NCBI GenBank assembly: GCA_965372015.1
Contig: CBDVAP010000090.1
Coordinates: 1-11,886 of the forward strand
Length of the DNA: 11,886 bases
Reading direction: 5' to 3'
Source: JACZSB01 sp965372015
GTDB taxonomy: Bacteria; Fidelibacterota; Marinisomatia; SCGC-AAA003-L08; TS1B11
Part shown: one piece after another, positions 1 through 5,901 of the stretch
Layout: each line of letters starts with the position of its first letter
How positions within the stretch are numbered: the stretch's first letter is position 1
Made by a program: the position numbers and the translations under genes
The notes under the pieces: generated by a model
The model's input: only the letters and a program-made list of their open reading frames with translations
What the model was told of the DNA's origin: nothing
Databases searched by the model: none

Positions 1-78
1 GTTTGTCCCCAGTGTGGAACCCAAGCCGGGTTGGGCGACCGTTTCTGCAGTGACTGCGGGCGCGGTCTGGTGGGCTGA
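1..78 (+). CDS. C-terminal end of a zinc-ribbon protein (partial, 5' end outside window)
   Basis: The first 25 codons form an open frame ending in TGA at 76-78. They read as a zinc ribbon: a CPQC pair, about ten residues rich in Gly, then a CSDC pair followed by Gly-Arg. This CxxC...CxxC layout with a 'GDRFC' lead into the second pair is typical of the short ribbons found at the end of many small bacterial proteins, where four cysteines bind one zinc for structure or for nucleic-acid or protein contact. The rest of the protein lies before the window, so its overall function cannot be told. The stop is 11 bases before the ccmA start, so it is probably cotranscribed with the ccm genes. Confidence 0.75.
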   Translation, partial: VCPQCGTQAGLGDRFCSDCGRGLVG

Positions 79-89
79 CCTGTGATTCG

Positions 90-785
90 GTGACTGCCCT
101 GCTAACCGCCACCGGTATCGGGAAATCCTTTAATCTGCGCCCGGTGCTGCGAGAAGTTTCCTTTTCCCTTAACCCTGGAGAAACAGTCCTGCTATTCGGC
201 CGCAACGGTTGCGGCAAGACCACCCTGCTCAAGATCATGGCTGGGATCATGCGCCCCGAGCATGGACAGGCCAGCTTAGGCAGCCGGGCTTTGTTTACCA
301 GTGACCCTCACTGGCGGGCGGACATGGTCTATTTAGGGCACCGGCCCAGTCTCTACCCGGCCTTCAGTGCCAAAGAGAATCTCAAGCTCAGCCTGCGTCT
401 GCGGTCGGTGGCCTGGGACGAGAATGCTTTTCAAACGCTGTTGGAGCGCTACGGACTGGCGGGCCGGGAGGACGAACCGGTGGAGGTCTATTCTGAAGGA
501 ATGCTCCAACGGTTGGGACTGATCCGGCTGGAGCTCTCGCAGTGGAAGCTGGGCCTGTTGGATGAGCCGACCTCCGCCCTGGATGCGGACGGCGCCTCCC
601 TGTTGGGGGAAACACTGGACCGCTGGCGCACTGCCGGCCGCACGGTGCTATTCACCAGCCATGATATGTTGTGGGGGGCGGAGCACGCGGACCGGGCGCT
701 CCACTTGCAGCGCGGCCGGATCACCAGCGAGCTGGCGGGACCCACGGCGCCGGACCTGATAGCCGGAATCACCGGGGAGGCCTGA
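90..785 (+). CDS. ccmA: CcmA, heme exporter ATP-binding subunit (cytochrome c maturation ABC transporter)
   Basis: A 231-residue ABC ATPase, close to the usual CcmA length. The Walker A loop is GRNGCGKT at residues 37-44. The Q-loop region near 81-97 has the 'YLGHRPSLY...ENL' form seen in CcmA. The signature is YSEGM at 134-138 in place of the textbook LSGGQ. Walker B is LGLLDEP at 154-160, with the switch histidine at 191. In System I cytochrome c maturation, CcmA powers the CcmABCD complex, which releases heme-loaded CcmE in the inner membrane. The start is GTG at 90: it is the first start after an in-frame stop at 51-53, apart from CTG triplets, and no clear ribosome site precedes it. ccmB follows after 2 bases, which supports ccmA over a generic ABC ATPase. 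Confidence 0.93.
   Translation: MTALLTATGIGKSFNLRPVLREVSFSLNPGETVLLFGRNGCGKTTLLKIMAGIMRPEHGQASLGSRALFTSDPHWRADMVYLGHRPSLYPAFSAKENLKLSLRLRSVAWDENAFQTLLERYGLAGREDEPVEVYSEGMLQRLGLIRLELSQWKLGLLDEPTSALDADGASLLGETLDRWRTAGRTVLFTSHDMLWGAEHADRALHLQRGRITSELAGPTAPDLIAGITGEA
774..780 (+). promoter_or_regulatory. Ribosome binding site of ccmB
   Basis: GGGGAGG lies inside the end of ccmA, seven bases before the GTG at 788. It fixes the ccmB start there and rules out the in-frame ATG at 671, which would add 39 residues unlike any CcmB. Confidence 0.75.
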
Positions 786-787
786 TA

Positions 788-1453
788 GTGGCTTTTCTAA
801 CGATCCTGGCGAAGGATATCAGGCTGGAGCTGCGCACCCGGGAAAGCCTGGCGGCCATGGTGGTGTTCGCCCTGGCAGTGGTGCTGTTGTTCGCCTTCGC
901 GTTCGACTTTACACCGGACCTGCGGGGGACCTTCACGCCGGGTCTGATGTGGATGACCTACTTTTTCGTGGCGGTGCTGGGCCTGTTGCGCACCTTTGGG
1001 CAGGAGAAACAGTTGGAGGCCTACGATCTGCTACTGACCGCCCCCGTGGATCGCAGTCTGATCTACCTGGGTAAGTCCACCGCCTTTCTCCTGTTGTTAC
1101 TGGTGGCTCAAGTGTTGAGCCTACCGGTGTTTGTCCTGTTTCTGGATCTGCCGCTGGCGGCCGCACCGGGGTATTTCATTCTGATTCTATTGGTCACAGA
1201 CCTGGCCATTGCCGCTGTGGGGGGTCTGGTGGCCGGACTGAGCCTGCGGGCCCCGGCCGGAGACACCCTGCTGCCGATCATACTGTTTCCCCTCCTGACT
1301 CCGATCCTGATTGCAGCCACCAAGGCTACCAGCGCAGCCCTGTCCGGCCGGCCGTTCGCGGAATGGGATTTTTGGATCATGCTGATAATAACTTTCTTTG
1401 CTTTGTTTGTTTTAGCGGGTATCTTCACCTTCGATTATATTGCGGAGCAGTAG
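788..1453 (+). CDS. ccmB: CcmB, heme exporter membrane subunit
   Basis: The protein has 221 residues, the normal size for CcmB, the membrane partner of CcmA. It opens with KDIRLELRTRES (9-20), the cytoplasmic amphipathic start typical of the family. Six hydrophobic segments follow, at about 21-39, 51-68, 92-120, 126-152, 159-180 and 194-215. The loop 'FGQEKQLEAYDLLLTAPVDR' (70-89) is the conserved cytoplasmic coupling loop. The start is GTG at 788, chosen because a strong ribosome site (774-780) precedes it and the protein then begins like its family. A longer in-frame reading from 671 lies within ccmA and codes for low-complexity Gly/Arg/Pro sequence. The gap to ccmA is 2 bases, and ccmC starts directly after the stop. 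Confidence 0.94.
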   Translation: MAFLTILAKDIRLELRTRESLAAMVVFALAVVLLFAFAFDFTPDLRGTFTPGLMWMTYFFVAVLGLLRTFGQEKQLEAYDLLLTAPVDRSLIYLGKSTAFLLLLLVAQVLSLPVFVLFLDLPLAAAPGYFILILLVTDLAIAAVGGLVAGLSLRAPAGDTLLPIILFPLLTPILIAATKATSAALSGRPFAEWDFWIMLIITFFALFVLAGIFTFDYIAEQ

Positions 1454-2143
1454 ATGCAAACCTTCCATTCCATTCGTCGCAACCAGGTGCTGTTGGCAGT
1501 TACACTACTGTTCGCAGCGGTCAATCTCTGGCTGATCTACCAGGTGGCCCCGGTGGTGGCCAAGCAGGAAATGGCCCAGAAGATTTTCTATTACCATGTG
1601 CCGTTGGCCTGGAACGCTTTCCTGGGTTATACCATCGTGGCAATCACCGCCGGACTGTACCTGGCGAAACGTGACCCCAAGTGGGACATCTGGTCGCTGG
1701 CGGCGGCGGAAGTGGCCACGGCCTTCGCCCTGCTGATCCTGGTGACCGGGCCGATCTGGGCCACGCCCATCTGGGGCCAGTCCTGGAGCTGGGAGCCGCG
1801 TCTGACCACCACCCTGGTATTGTTCGTTATCTTCCTGGGATATTTTATGGTGCGGGAGTTTGCCGGTCCCTATGAGCGTGCTTCGCGCTACGCCGCGGTG
1901 ATCGGTATCCTGGCGGTGATTGACATACCGCTGATACTCACGGCCGTTACCTGGTGGGCCCCCGAGGTACAGAGCCACCCGCAGATGGAGATGGCCAGCC
2001 AACCGTCCACCATCCTGAAGGTGTTCTTTTTCTCACTGTTCAGCTTTACATTGATTTTAATTTACATGCTCCTGTACCGCCGGCATGTGGGGGCTCTGGT
2101 TTACCGGCGCAGAATCGCCGAGGGAGAGGTCGATCATGTATAA
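1454..2143 (+). CDS. ccmC: CcmC, heme-handling membrane protein of cytochrome c maturation
   Basis: A 229-residue multi-pass protein of the CcmC/CcmF/CcsA heme-handling family. The tryptophan-rich periplasmic motif WGQSWSWEPRLT spans residues 107-118. It has Glu where proteobacterial CcmC usually has Asp, a variant I recall from other phyla. Two likely external heme-ligand histidines are visible: His48 in YYHVPLAW and His175 in QSHPQ. Six hydrophobic segments are apparent, at about 11-30, 51-70, 85-104, 119-135, 147-167 and 187-207. CcmC loads heme onto CcmE with the help of CcmD. The ATG follows the ccmB stop codon without a gap, and GGAG at 1444-1447 provides a ribosome site. The stop overlaps the next small gene by 8 bases, so translation is likely coupled. 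Confidence 0.95.
   Translation: MQTFHSIRRNQVLLAVTLLFAAVNLWLIYQVAPVVAKQEMAQKIFYYHVPLAWNAFLGYTIVAITAGLYLAKRDPKWDIWSLAAAEVATAFALLILVTGPIWATPIWGQSWSWEPRLTTTLVLFVIFLGYFMVREFAGPYERASRYAAVIGILAVIDIPLILTAVTWWAPEVQSHPQMEMASQPSTILKVFFFSLFSFTLILIYMLLYRRHVGALVYRRRIAEGEVDHV
2122..2129 (+). promoter_or_regulatory. Ribosome binding site of the ccmD-like gene
   Basis: GGGAGAGG inside the end of ccmC, six bases before the ATG at 2136. This is one of the strongest ribosome sites in the window and is the main evidence that the 37-codon frame is translated. Confidence 0.7.
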
Positions 2144-2249
2144 ATATCACGGTTACCTGCTGGCCTGCATTATCCTGGTCTGGGCTGTGATCCTGGCGTT
2201 TGTACTGCGTACCTGGCTGCTGGAGCGCAGGAATAGTTCGCCACAATAG
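2136..2249 (+). CDS. ccmD: CcmD-like small membrane protein (37 residues)
   Basis: This short frame runs ATG to TAG and encodes 37 residues. A Tyr/His-bearing start (MYKYHGY) leads into one hydrophobic helix at about residues 8-24. A basic stretch follows (RTWLLERR, 25-32), then a short polar tail. That is the topology of CcmD, a one-helix protein that holds CcmC, CcmE and the CcmAB exporter together. Family members are usually about 40-70 residues and poorly conserved, so the call rests on position directly after ccmC, size, helix-then-basic layout and a strong ribosome site. It overlaps ccmC by 8 bases. Being so short, it is easy for automated callers to miss. It could in principle be another small membrane peptide, but its place in the cluster makes CcmD most likely. 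Confidence 0.8.
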   Translation: MYKYHGYLLACIILVWAVILAFVLRTWLLERRNSSPQ

Positions 2250-2252
2250 CTT

Positions 2253-2257
2253 GGGAG
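2253..2257 (+). promoter_or_regulatory. Ribosome binding site of the GAPDH-like gene
   Basis: GGGAG in the 15-base gap after the ccmD-like gene, seven bases before the ATG at 2265. It supports that start. Confidence 0.65.
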
Positions 2258-2264
2258 TAGTTGG

Positions 2265-3335
2265 ATGGCACGCAAAATTGTTCATGTAGTGGGTACCGGT
2301 ACCATCGGTGAGCCGCTGATCGGCCTGTTGAGCGACTACCGCGAGCCGCTGGGGATCGATGAGATCAGTTTCCACAAAAACACCCCGTTGACCAACGACC
2401 GCGCGAAAGTCAGAGATTTGAATCGGCGGGGCGCTCGACTGGCGGTCAGCCCCGACGCCATGGACGGGTTCAAAAGCATCGGTCTGGATCCGGACCTGAC
2501 CGCCGAGGAGGCCTTCGACCGGGCCTCGGTCATTATCGATTGTACCCCCAAAGGCATCGGTCACAAGAACAAAGTCGATTTCTACGAACGGTTCCGGGAG
2601 AACACGTTGGGTTTCGTGGCCCAGGGTAGTGAGTATGGCTTTGGTAAAATGTACGCCCGGGGTATCAACGACGAAGCTCTGGTGCATGGGGAGGACCAGT
2701 TCATCCAGGTGGTCTCGTGCAACACCCACAACCTGGCGAGCTTGGTGCAGACCCTGGCGCTGGAGGGTGCGGCTCCGGATAACCTGGTCGAGGGGCGGTT
2801 CATTGTCATCCGCCGGGCCAACGATATTAGCCAGGACCTGGCTTTTGTTCCCTCCCCCGAAGTCGGCAAGCATACCGATGAGCGTTACGGTACCCATCAC
2901 GCCCGGGATTGCGCCCAGCTGTTTGCCACCAAAGGCTTCGACCTGAACCTGTTTTCCTCCGCCCTGCGGGTGAACTCCCAGTATATGCACATCACCCATT
3001 TCAGCCTGGTGGTGAAGGAGACCACCAACCTGCAGAAAGTGATCGACCGCCTGGACGCCAATGATCGGATCGCACTCACTGAAAAATCCACCGCCAACCA
3101 GGTGTTCTCCTTCGGCCGGGACCACGGGCATTACGGTCGAATTCTCAATCAGGCCGTGGTGGCTGTGCCTACTCTGCATGTACGCAACGACCATGAGATC
3201 CTGGGCTACGCTTTCACCCCCCAGGACGGCAACTCTCTGCTGAGCTCCATCTCCGCGGCGGAATGGTTCCTGTACCCGCACAGTTTCGAGGAGAAAATTC
3301 AATGCCTGCAGGAATTGTTCTTCGATGAAGTGTGA
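2265..3335 (+). CDS. Type II (archaeal-type) glyceraldehyde-3-phosphate dehydrogenase-like protein
   Basis: A 356-residue protein that resembles archaeal-type GAPDH rather than bacterial GapA. Visible marks are a dinucleotide-binding loop GTGTIG at residues 10-15, DCTPKGIGHKNK at 92-103 (archaeal enzymes have a similar TPxGxGAKN stretch), the presumed catalytic cysteine Cys152 in VVSCNTHN, and a THHARD block at 210-215 that matches the archaeal SHHGPD block carrying the catalytic histidine. The expected reaction is NAD(P)-dependent oxidation of glyceraldehyde 3-phosphate, or its reverse, in the cytosol. The residues around Cys152 differ from the archaeal consensus (SCNTT followed shortly by Arg), so the substrate may differ. 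It is 15 bases after ccmD and 3 bases before a metallo-hydrolase. The family call is fairly safe; the exact activity is not. Confidence 0.75.
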   Translation: MARKIVHVVGTGTIGEPLIGLLSDYREPLGIDEISFHKNTPLTNDRAKVRDLNRRGARLAVSPDAMDGFKSIGLDPDLTAEEAFDRASVIIDCTPKGIGHKNKVDFYERFRENTLGFVAQGSEYGFGKMYARGINDEALVHGEDQFIQVVSCNTHNLASLVQTLALEGAAPDNLVEGRFIVIRRANDISQDLAFVPSPEVGKHTDERYGTHHARDCAQLFATKGFDLNLFSSALRVNSQYMHITHFSLVVKETTNLQKVIDRLDANDRIALTEKSTANQVFSFGRDHGHYGRILNQAVVAVPTLHVRNDHEILGYAFTPQDGNSLLSSISAAEWFLYPHSFEEKIQCLQELFFDEV

Positions 3336-3338
3336 GTC

Positions 3339-4010
3339 ATGCAGCTGAGGACCATTGTAAACGGGCCGTTTCAGGGGAATGCCTACCTGATATGGCGGGA
3401 GGAGGACAGACGCGCAATCCTGATCGATCCGGGCGGCGACCCGGAGCGCCTCCAGGCGGCACTGGAAACTGACGAGCTTACCCTGGCCCTGATTCTGGCC
3501 ACCCATGGCCACCTGGACCACGTAGGCGCCGCCGAGCCGTTACGCCTGGAAACCGGAGCCCCGGTCTGTATTCCGGCCGGTGAGCAGGAGATCGTGGCGC
3601 ACTTGCCTGAGGCCTGCCGGATGTTCGGCCTACCGGAGTTGCCGGTGCCCCGGGTGGACCACTGGCTGCAGCCGGAGGCAGGGCAGCTGGCTGAGGCGGT
3701 TCCCGAGGCCATACCGGACGGCCTGGAGATTATTTTGTGGCCCACACCGGGACATTCCCCCGGAGGGACCTGTTATCAGATGGGCAAACATTTATTCTCA
3801 GGTGATACCCTTTTTCAGAACTCGGTGGGGCGCACTGACCTGCCCGGCGGCCATTGGCCGACCCTGGAGGCATCCCTGCGGCGGTTGATTCGGCTACCCG
3901 ATGAAACCGTGGTGCACCCGGGACACGGACCGGCCACCACCATTGCCCGGGAGCGGCACGACAATCCCTTTATCCGTGAAATACTGGCCGCGAGCGATGT
4001 CCAGGTCTAA
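3339..4010 (+). CDS. Glyoxalase II-like metallo-beta-lactamase-fold hydrolase
   Basis: This 223-residue MBL-fold hydrolase has the full set of metal ligands: THGHLDH at residues 55-61 (His56, His58, Asp60, His61), GHSPGG with His139, SGDTLF with Asp156, and HPGHG with His196. The 'NSVGRTDLPGG' stretch at 161-171 is typical of the hydroxyacylglutathione hydrolase-like subgroup (YcbL/GloB type). Such proteins hydrolyse thioesters such as S-lactoylglutathione or other glycolytic by-products with two zinc or iron ions. Many members have unknown substrates, and nothing here shows glutathione dependence. The longer GloB C-terminal helical domain is absent, which favours the short YcbL-like class. 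It starts 3 bases after the GAPDH-like stop, and its last 14 bases overlap the next gene. Confidence 0.87.
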   Translation: MQLRTIVNGPFQGNAYLIWREEDRRAILIDPGGDPERLQAALETDELTLALILATHGHLDHVGAAEPLRLETGAPVCIPAGEQEIVAHLPEACRMFGLPELPVPRVDHWLQPEAGQLAEAVPEAIPDGLEIILWPTPGHSPGGTCYQMGKHLFSGDTLFQNSVGRTDLPGGHWPTLEASLRRLIRLPDETVVHPGHGPATTIARERHDNPFIREILAASDVQV

Positions 4011-5880
4011 AGCCAAATCCGATTTCTTGGCAGCCCTTAAGGATCGTACGCTTTTAGCGGACGGTGCCATGGGCACCATGCTGTACTTAAAGGGTGTTTT
4101 TGTCAACCGCTGTTTCGATGAGCTCAATTTATCCGAACCGCGCCTGATTTCCAGTATTCACCAGGAGTATATCAACGCCGGGGCGGAAGTCATCGAGACC
4201 AACACGTTTGGTGCTAACCGCTACAAACTGGAAAAATTCGGTCTCGAGCAACGGGCCGCGGAGATTAACCGGCTGGCCGTTGAGCACGCCCGGACCGCTG
4301 CCGCCGGAAAACCGGTTTTTGTCCTGGGTTCGGTGGGGCCCCTGGGGCGCTCCATTGCTCATGAGAAAGGCCTTACCCCCCGGCAGGCGCATGACGCTTT
4401 CGGGGACCAGGTGTCGGTCCTGGTGGAAGCCGGTGTAGACGGGATTATCTTTGAAACTATTTCCCACCTGGGGGAAATGGCCATTGCCCTGGAAGCGGCT
4501 CGTGAGGTAGACCCTGAGATTCCTATTGTCGGGCAGTTTGCCTTTGCTGATGAGCACAGCATCCTGGGGGGTGCTTCCATGCAGGAGGCCGTCAATGTAC
4601 TTGAGGAGAAAGGCGCGGATGTCATGGGCGCCAATTGCGCCGTCGGTCCCAGGACTATCCTGGATGTAACCAGGCGTTTGGTGGCCCTTACCGACCGGCC
4701 GGTCTCCGTTATGCCTAACGCCGGGAGCCCGGAGTATGTGGACGGTCGACTGCTTTATTTTGCCACCCCCGACTATTTCGCCAAATACGCCCAATATTTT
4801 ATTGACGCCGGCGCCAAGCTGGTGGGTGGCTGCTGTGGTACCACTCCTGAACATATCCGGTCTATGGCCGGTACGGTCCGGGCGCTGGGTAAAAGTGGCA
4901 AGGTAGCCGTTAAGGCCCAAGCGGTGGAGGAAGAGAGCCGTCTGGAAGAGGTGCCACTGGGGGAGCGTTCCCCCCTGGGTCGTAAACTTAGCGCGGGCGA
5001 GTTCGTCATCAGTGTGGAAATCGATCCCCCAAAGGGATTGCGGCATGCCAAGGAGGTTGAAGGAGCCCGGGTCCTGAAAGCGGCTGGTGTGGATGTGATC
5101 AACATTGCCGACGGACCGCGAGCAACGGCCCGCATCAACCCCCAGTCAATCGGGCTTATTTTTGAGAGAGAAGTAGGGATTGAGACTATCCTGCATACTT
5201 CCTGCAGGGACCGGAATCTCCTGGGACTCCAATCCGATATGCTAGGGGCTTTTACCAACGGTTTCCGTAACATCCTGGCGGTTACCGGCGATCCGCCCAT
5301 GATGGGGGATTATCCCTCCGCCACCGGTGTGTTCGATGTGGACGCCATCGGCTTGGTGAACCTGCTGAAGAACCTGAACCAGGGGCTGGATATGGGGGGG
5401 CGCTCCATTAAGGACCAGACCGCTTTCACTATCGGGGTAGGCGCCAACCCGGCGGCCCAGAATCCGGAGCGGGAGATGGACCGCCTCGAGCGGAAAATAG
5501 CACACGGCGCCGAATACATCATGACCCAGCCTATTTATGATGACGAACTTCTGCTGCGCTTTCTGAAAAGCGTTGAGCATTTGAAGCGGCCGGTAATTCC
5601 AGGTATTCTCCCACTGGCCTCTTACCGCAACGCCGAATTCTTACATAACGAGGTGCCGGGCATGACCATTCCCGCAGCCATCCGGGAACGTATGAATAAG
5701 GCCGGCGACAACGGCGGAGCGGAAGGTATCGCCATTGCCCAGGAGATGCTCCTGGTGATTCGGCAACACGCCCAGGGTGTGTACATCATGCCACCCTTCA
5801 ACCGCTACCGGGCCGCTTTGCAGGTTTTGGAAGTGATCATGCCCGCCGGCCGGATTGCCTCCGAACCACCGCAAGCGTAA
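3997..5880 (+). CDS. Bifunctional homocysteine S-methyltransferase / 5,10-methylenetetrahydrofolate reductase
   Basis: A 627-residue two-domain protein like Bacillus YitJ (about 610 residues). The N-terminal half (about 12-295) is a zinc-dependent homocysteine methyltransferase: LLADGAMGT at 19-27, ETNTFGAN at 67-74, and zinc ligands Cys214 in GANC plus Cys279 and Cys280 in GGCCGTTPEH. A linker at 296-332 rich in charged residues leads to an FAD-dependent MTHFR barrel (about 335-615): EIDPPKG at 341-347, HTSCRDRN at 400-407, LAVTGDPP at 427-434 and MTQPIYD at 509-515. It would make 5-methyl-THF and pass methyl groups to homocysteine, giving methionine; the methyl donor used by domain one is not visible. 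The ATG at 3997 is chosen because homology begins there. The frame opens at 3901, but that part lies inside the hydrolase gene. No strong ribosome site is seen, so translational coupling through the 14-base overlap is likely. Confidence 0.93.
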   Translation: MSRSKAKSDFLAALKDRTLLADGAMGTMLYLKGVFVNRCFDELNLSEPRLISSIHQEYINAGAEVIETNTFGANRYKLEKFGLEQRAAEINRLAVEHARTAAAGKPVFVLGSVGPLGRSIAHEKGLTPRQAHDAFGDQVSVLVEAGVDGIIFETISHLGEMAIALEAAREVDPEIPIVGQFAFADEHSILGGASMQEAVNVLEEKGADVMGANCAVGPRTILDVTRRLVALTDRPVSVMPNAGSPEYVDGRLLYFATPDYFAKYAQYFIDAGAKLVGGCCGTTPEHIRSMAGTVRALGKSGKVAVKAQAVEEESRLEEVPLGERSPLGRKLSAGEFVISVEIDPPKGLRHAKEVEGARVLKAAGVDVINIADGPRATARINPQSIGLIFEREVGIETILHTSCRDRNLLGLQSDMLGAFTNGFRNILAVTGDPPMMGDYPSATGVFDVDAIGLVNLLKNLNQGLDMGGRSIKDQTAFTIGVGANPAAQNPEREMDRLERKIAHGAEYIMTQPIYDDELLLRFLKSVEHLKRPVIPGILPLASYRNAEFLHNEVPGMTIPAAIRERMNKAGDNGGAEGIAIAQEMLLVIRQHAQGVYIMPPFNRYRAALQVLEVIMPAGRIASEPPQA

Positions 5881-5901
5881 TATTCAGCCTGAGACGGTTG
5901 A

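Noticed and set aside
671..787. N-terminal extension of ccmB from the ATG at 671
   Set aside because: It lies in ccmA, encodes Gly/Arg/Pro-rich sequence, and a strong ribosome site marks the GTG at 788.
2291..2305. Tandem GGTACC copies as a possible regulatory repeat
   Set aside because: They encode the Gly-Thr-Gly-Thr part of the nucleotide-binding loop of the GAPDH-like gene and are explained by coding.
2046..3521. A 491-codon open frame on the minus strand, opposite the GAPDH-like gene
   Set aside because: It runs across the end of ccmC, ccmD, the whole dehydrogenase and the start of the hydrolase, reads as Gln/Val/His-rich sequence with no recognisable motif, and is the expected shadow of GC-rich codons on the other strand.
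3901..3996. Longer start for the methyltransferase/MTHFR fusion
   Set aside because: The 32 extra residues overlap the hydrolase gene in another frame and do not resemble the family; the protein looks normal from 3997.
4129..5046. A 305-codon minus-strand frame opposite the homocysteine methyltransferase domain
   Set aside because: No family motif is seen, and the + strand carries a complete, motif-rich enzyme across the same bases.
5881..5901. Possible promoter or terminator in the 21-base gap before tilS
   Set aside because: The gap is too short, with no inverted repeat, T-run or paired promoter boxes.
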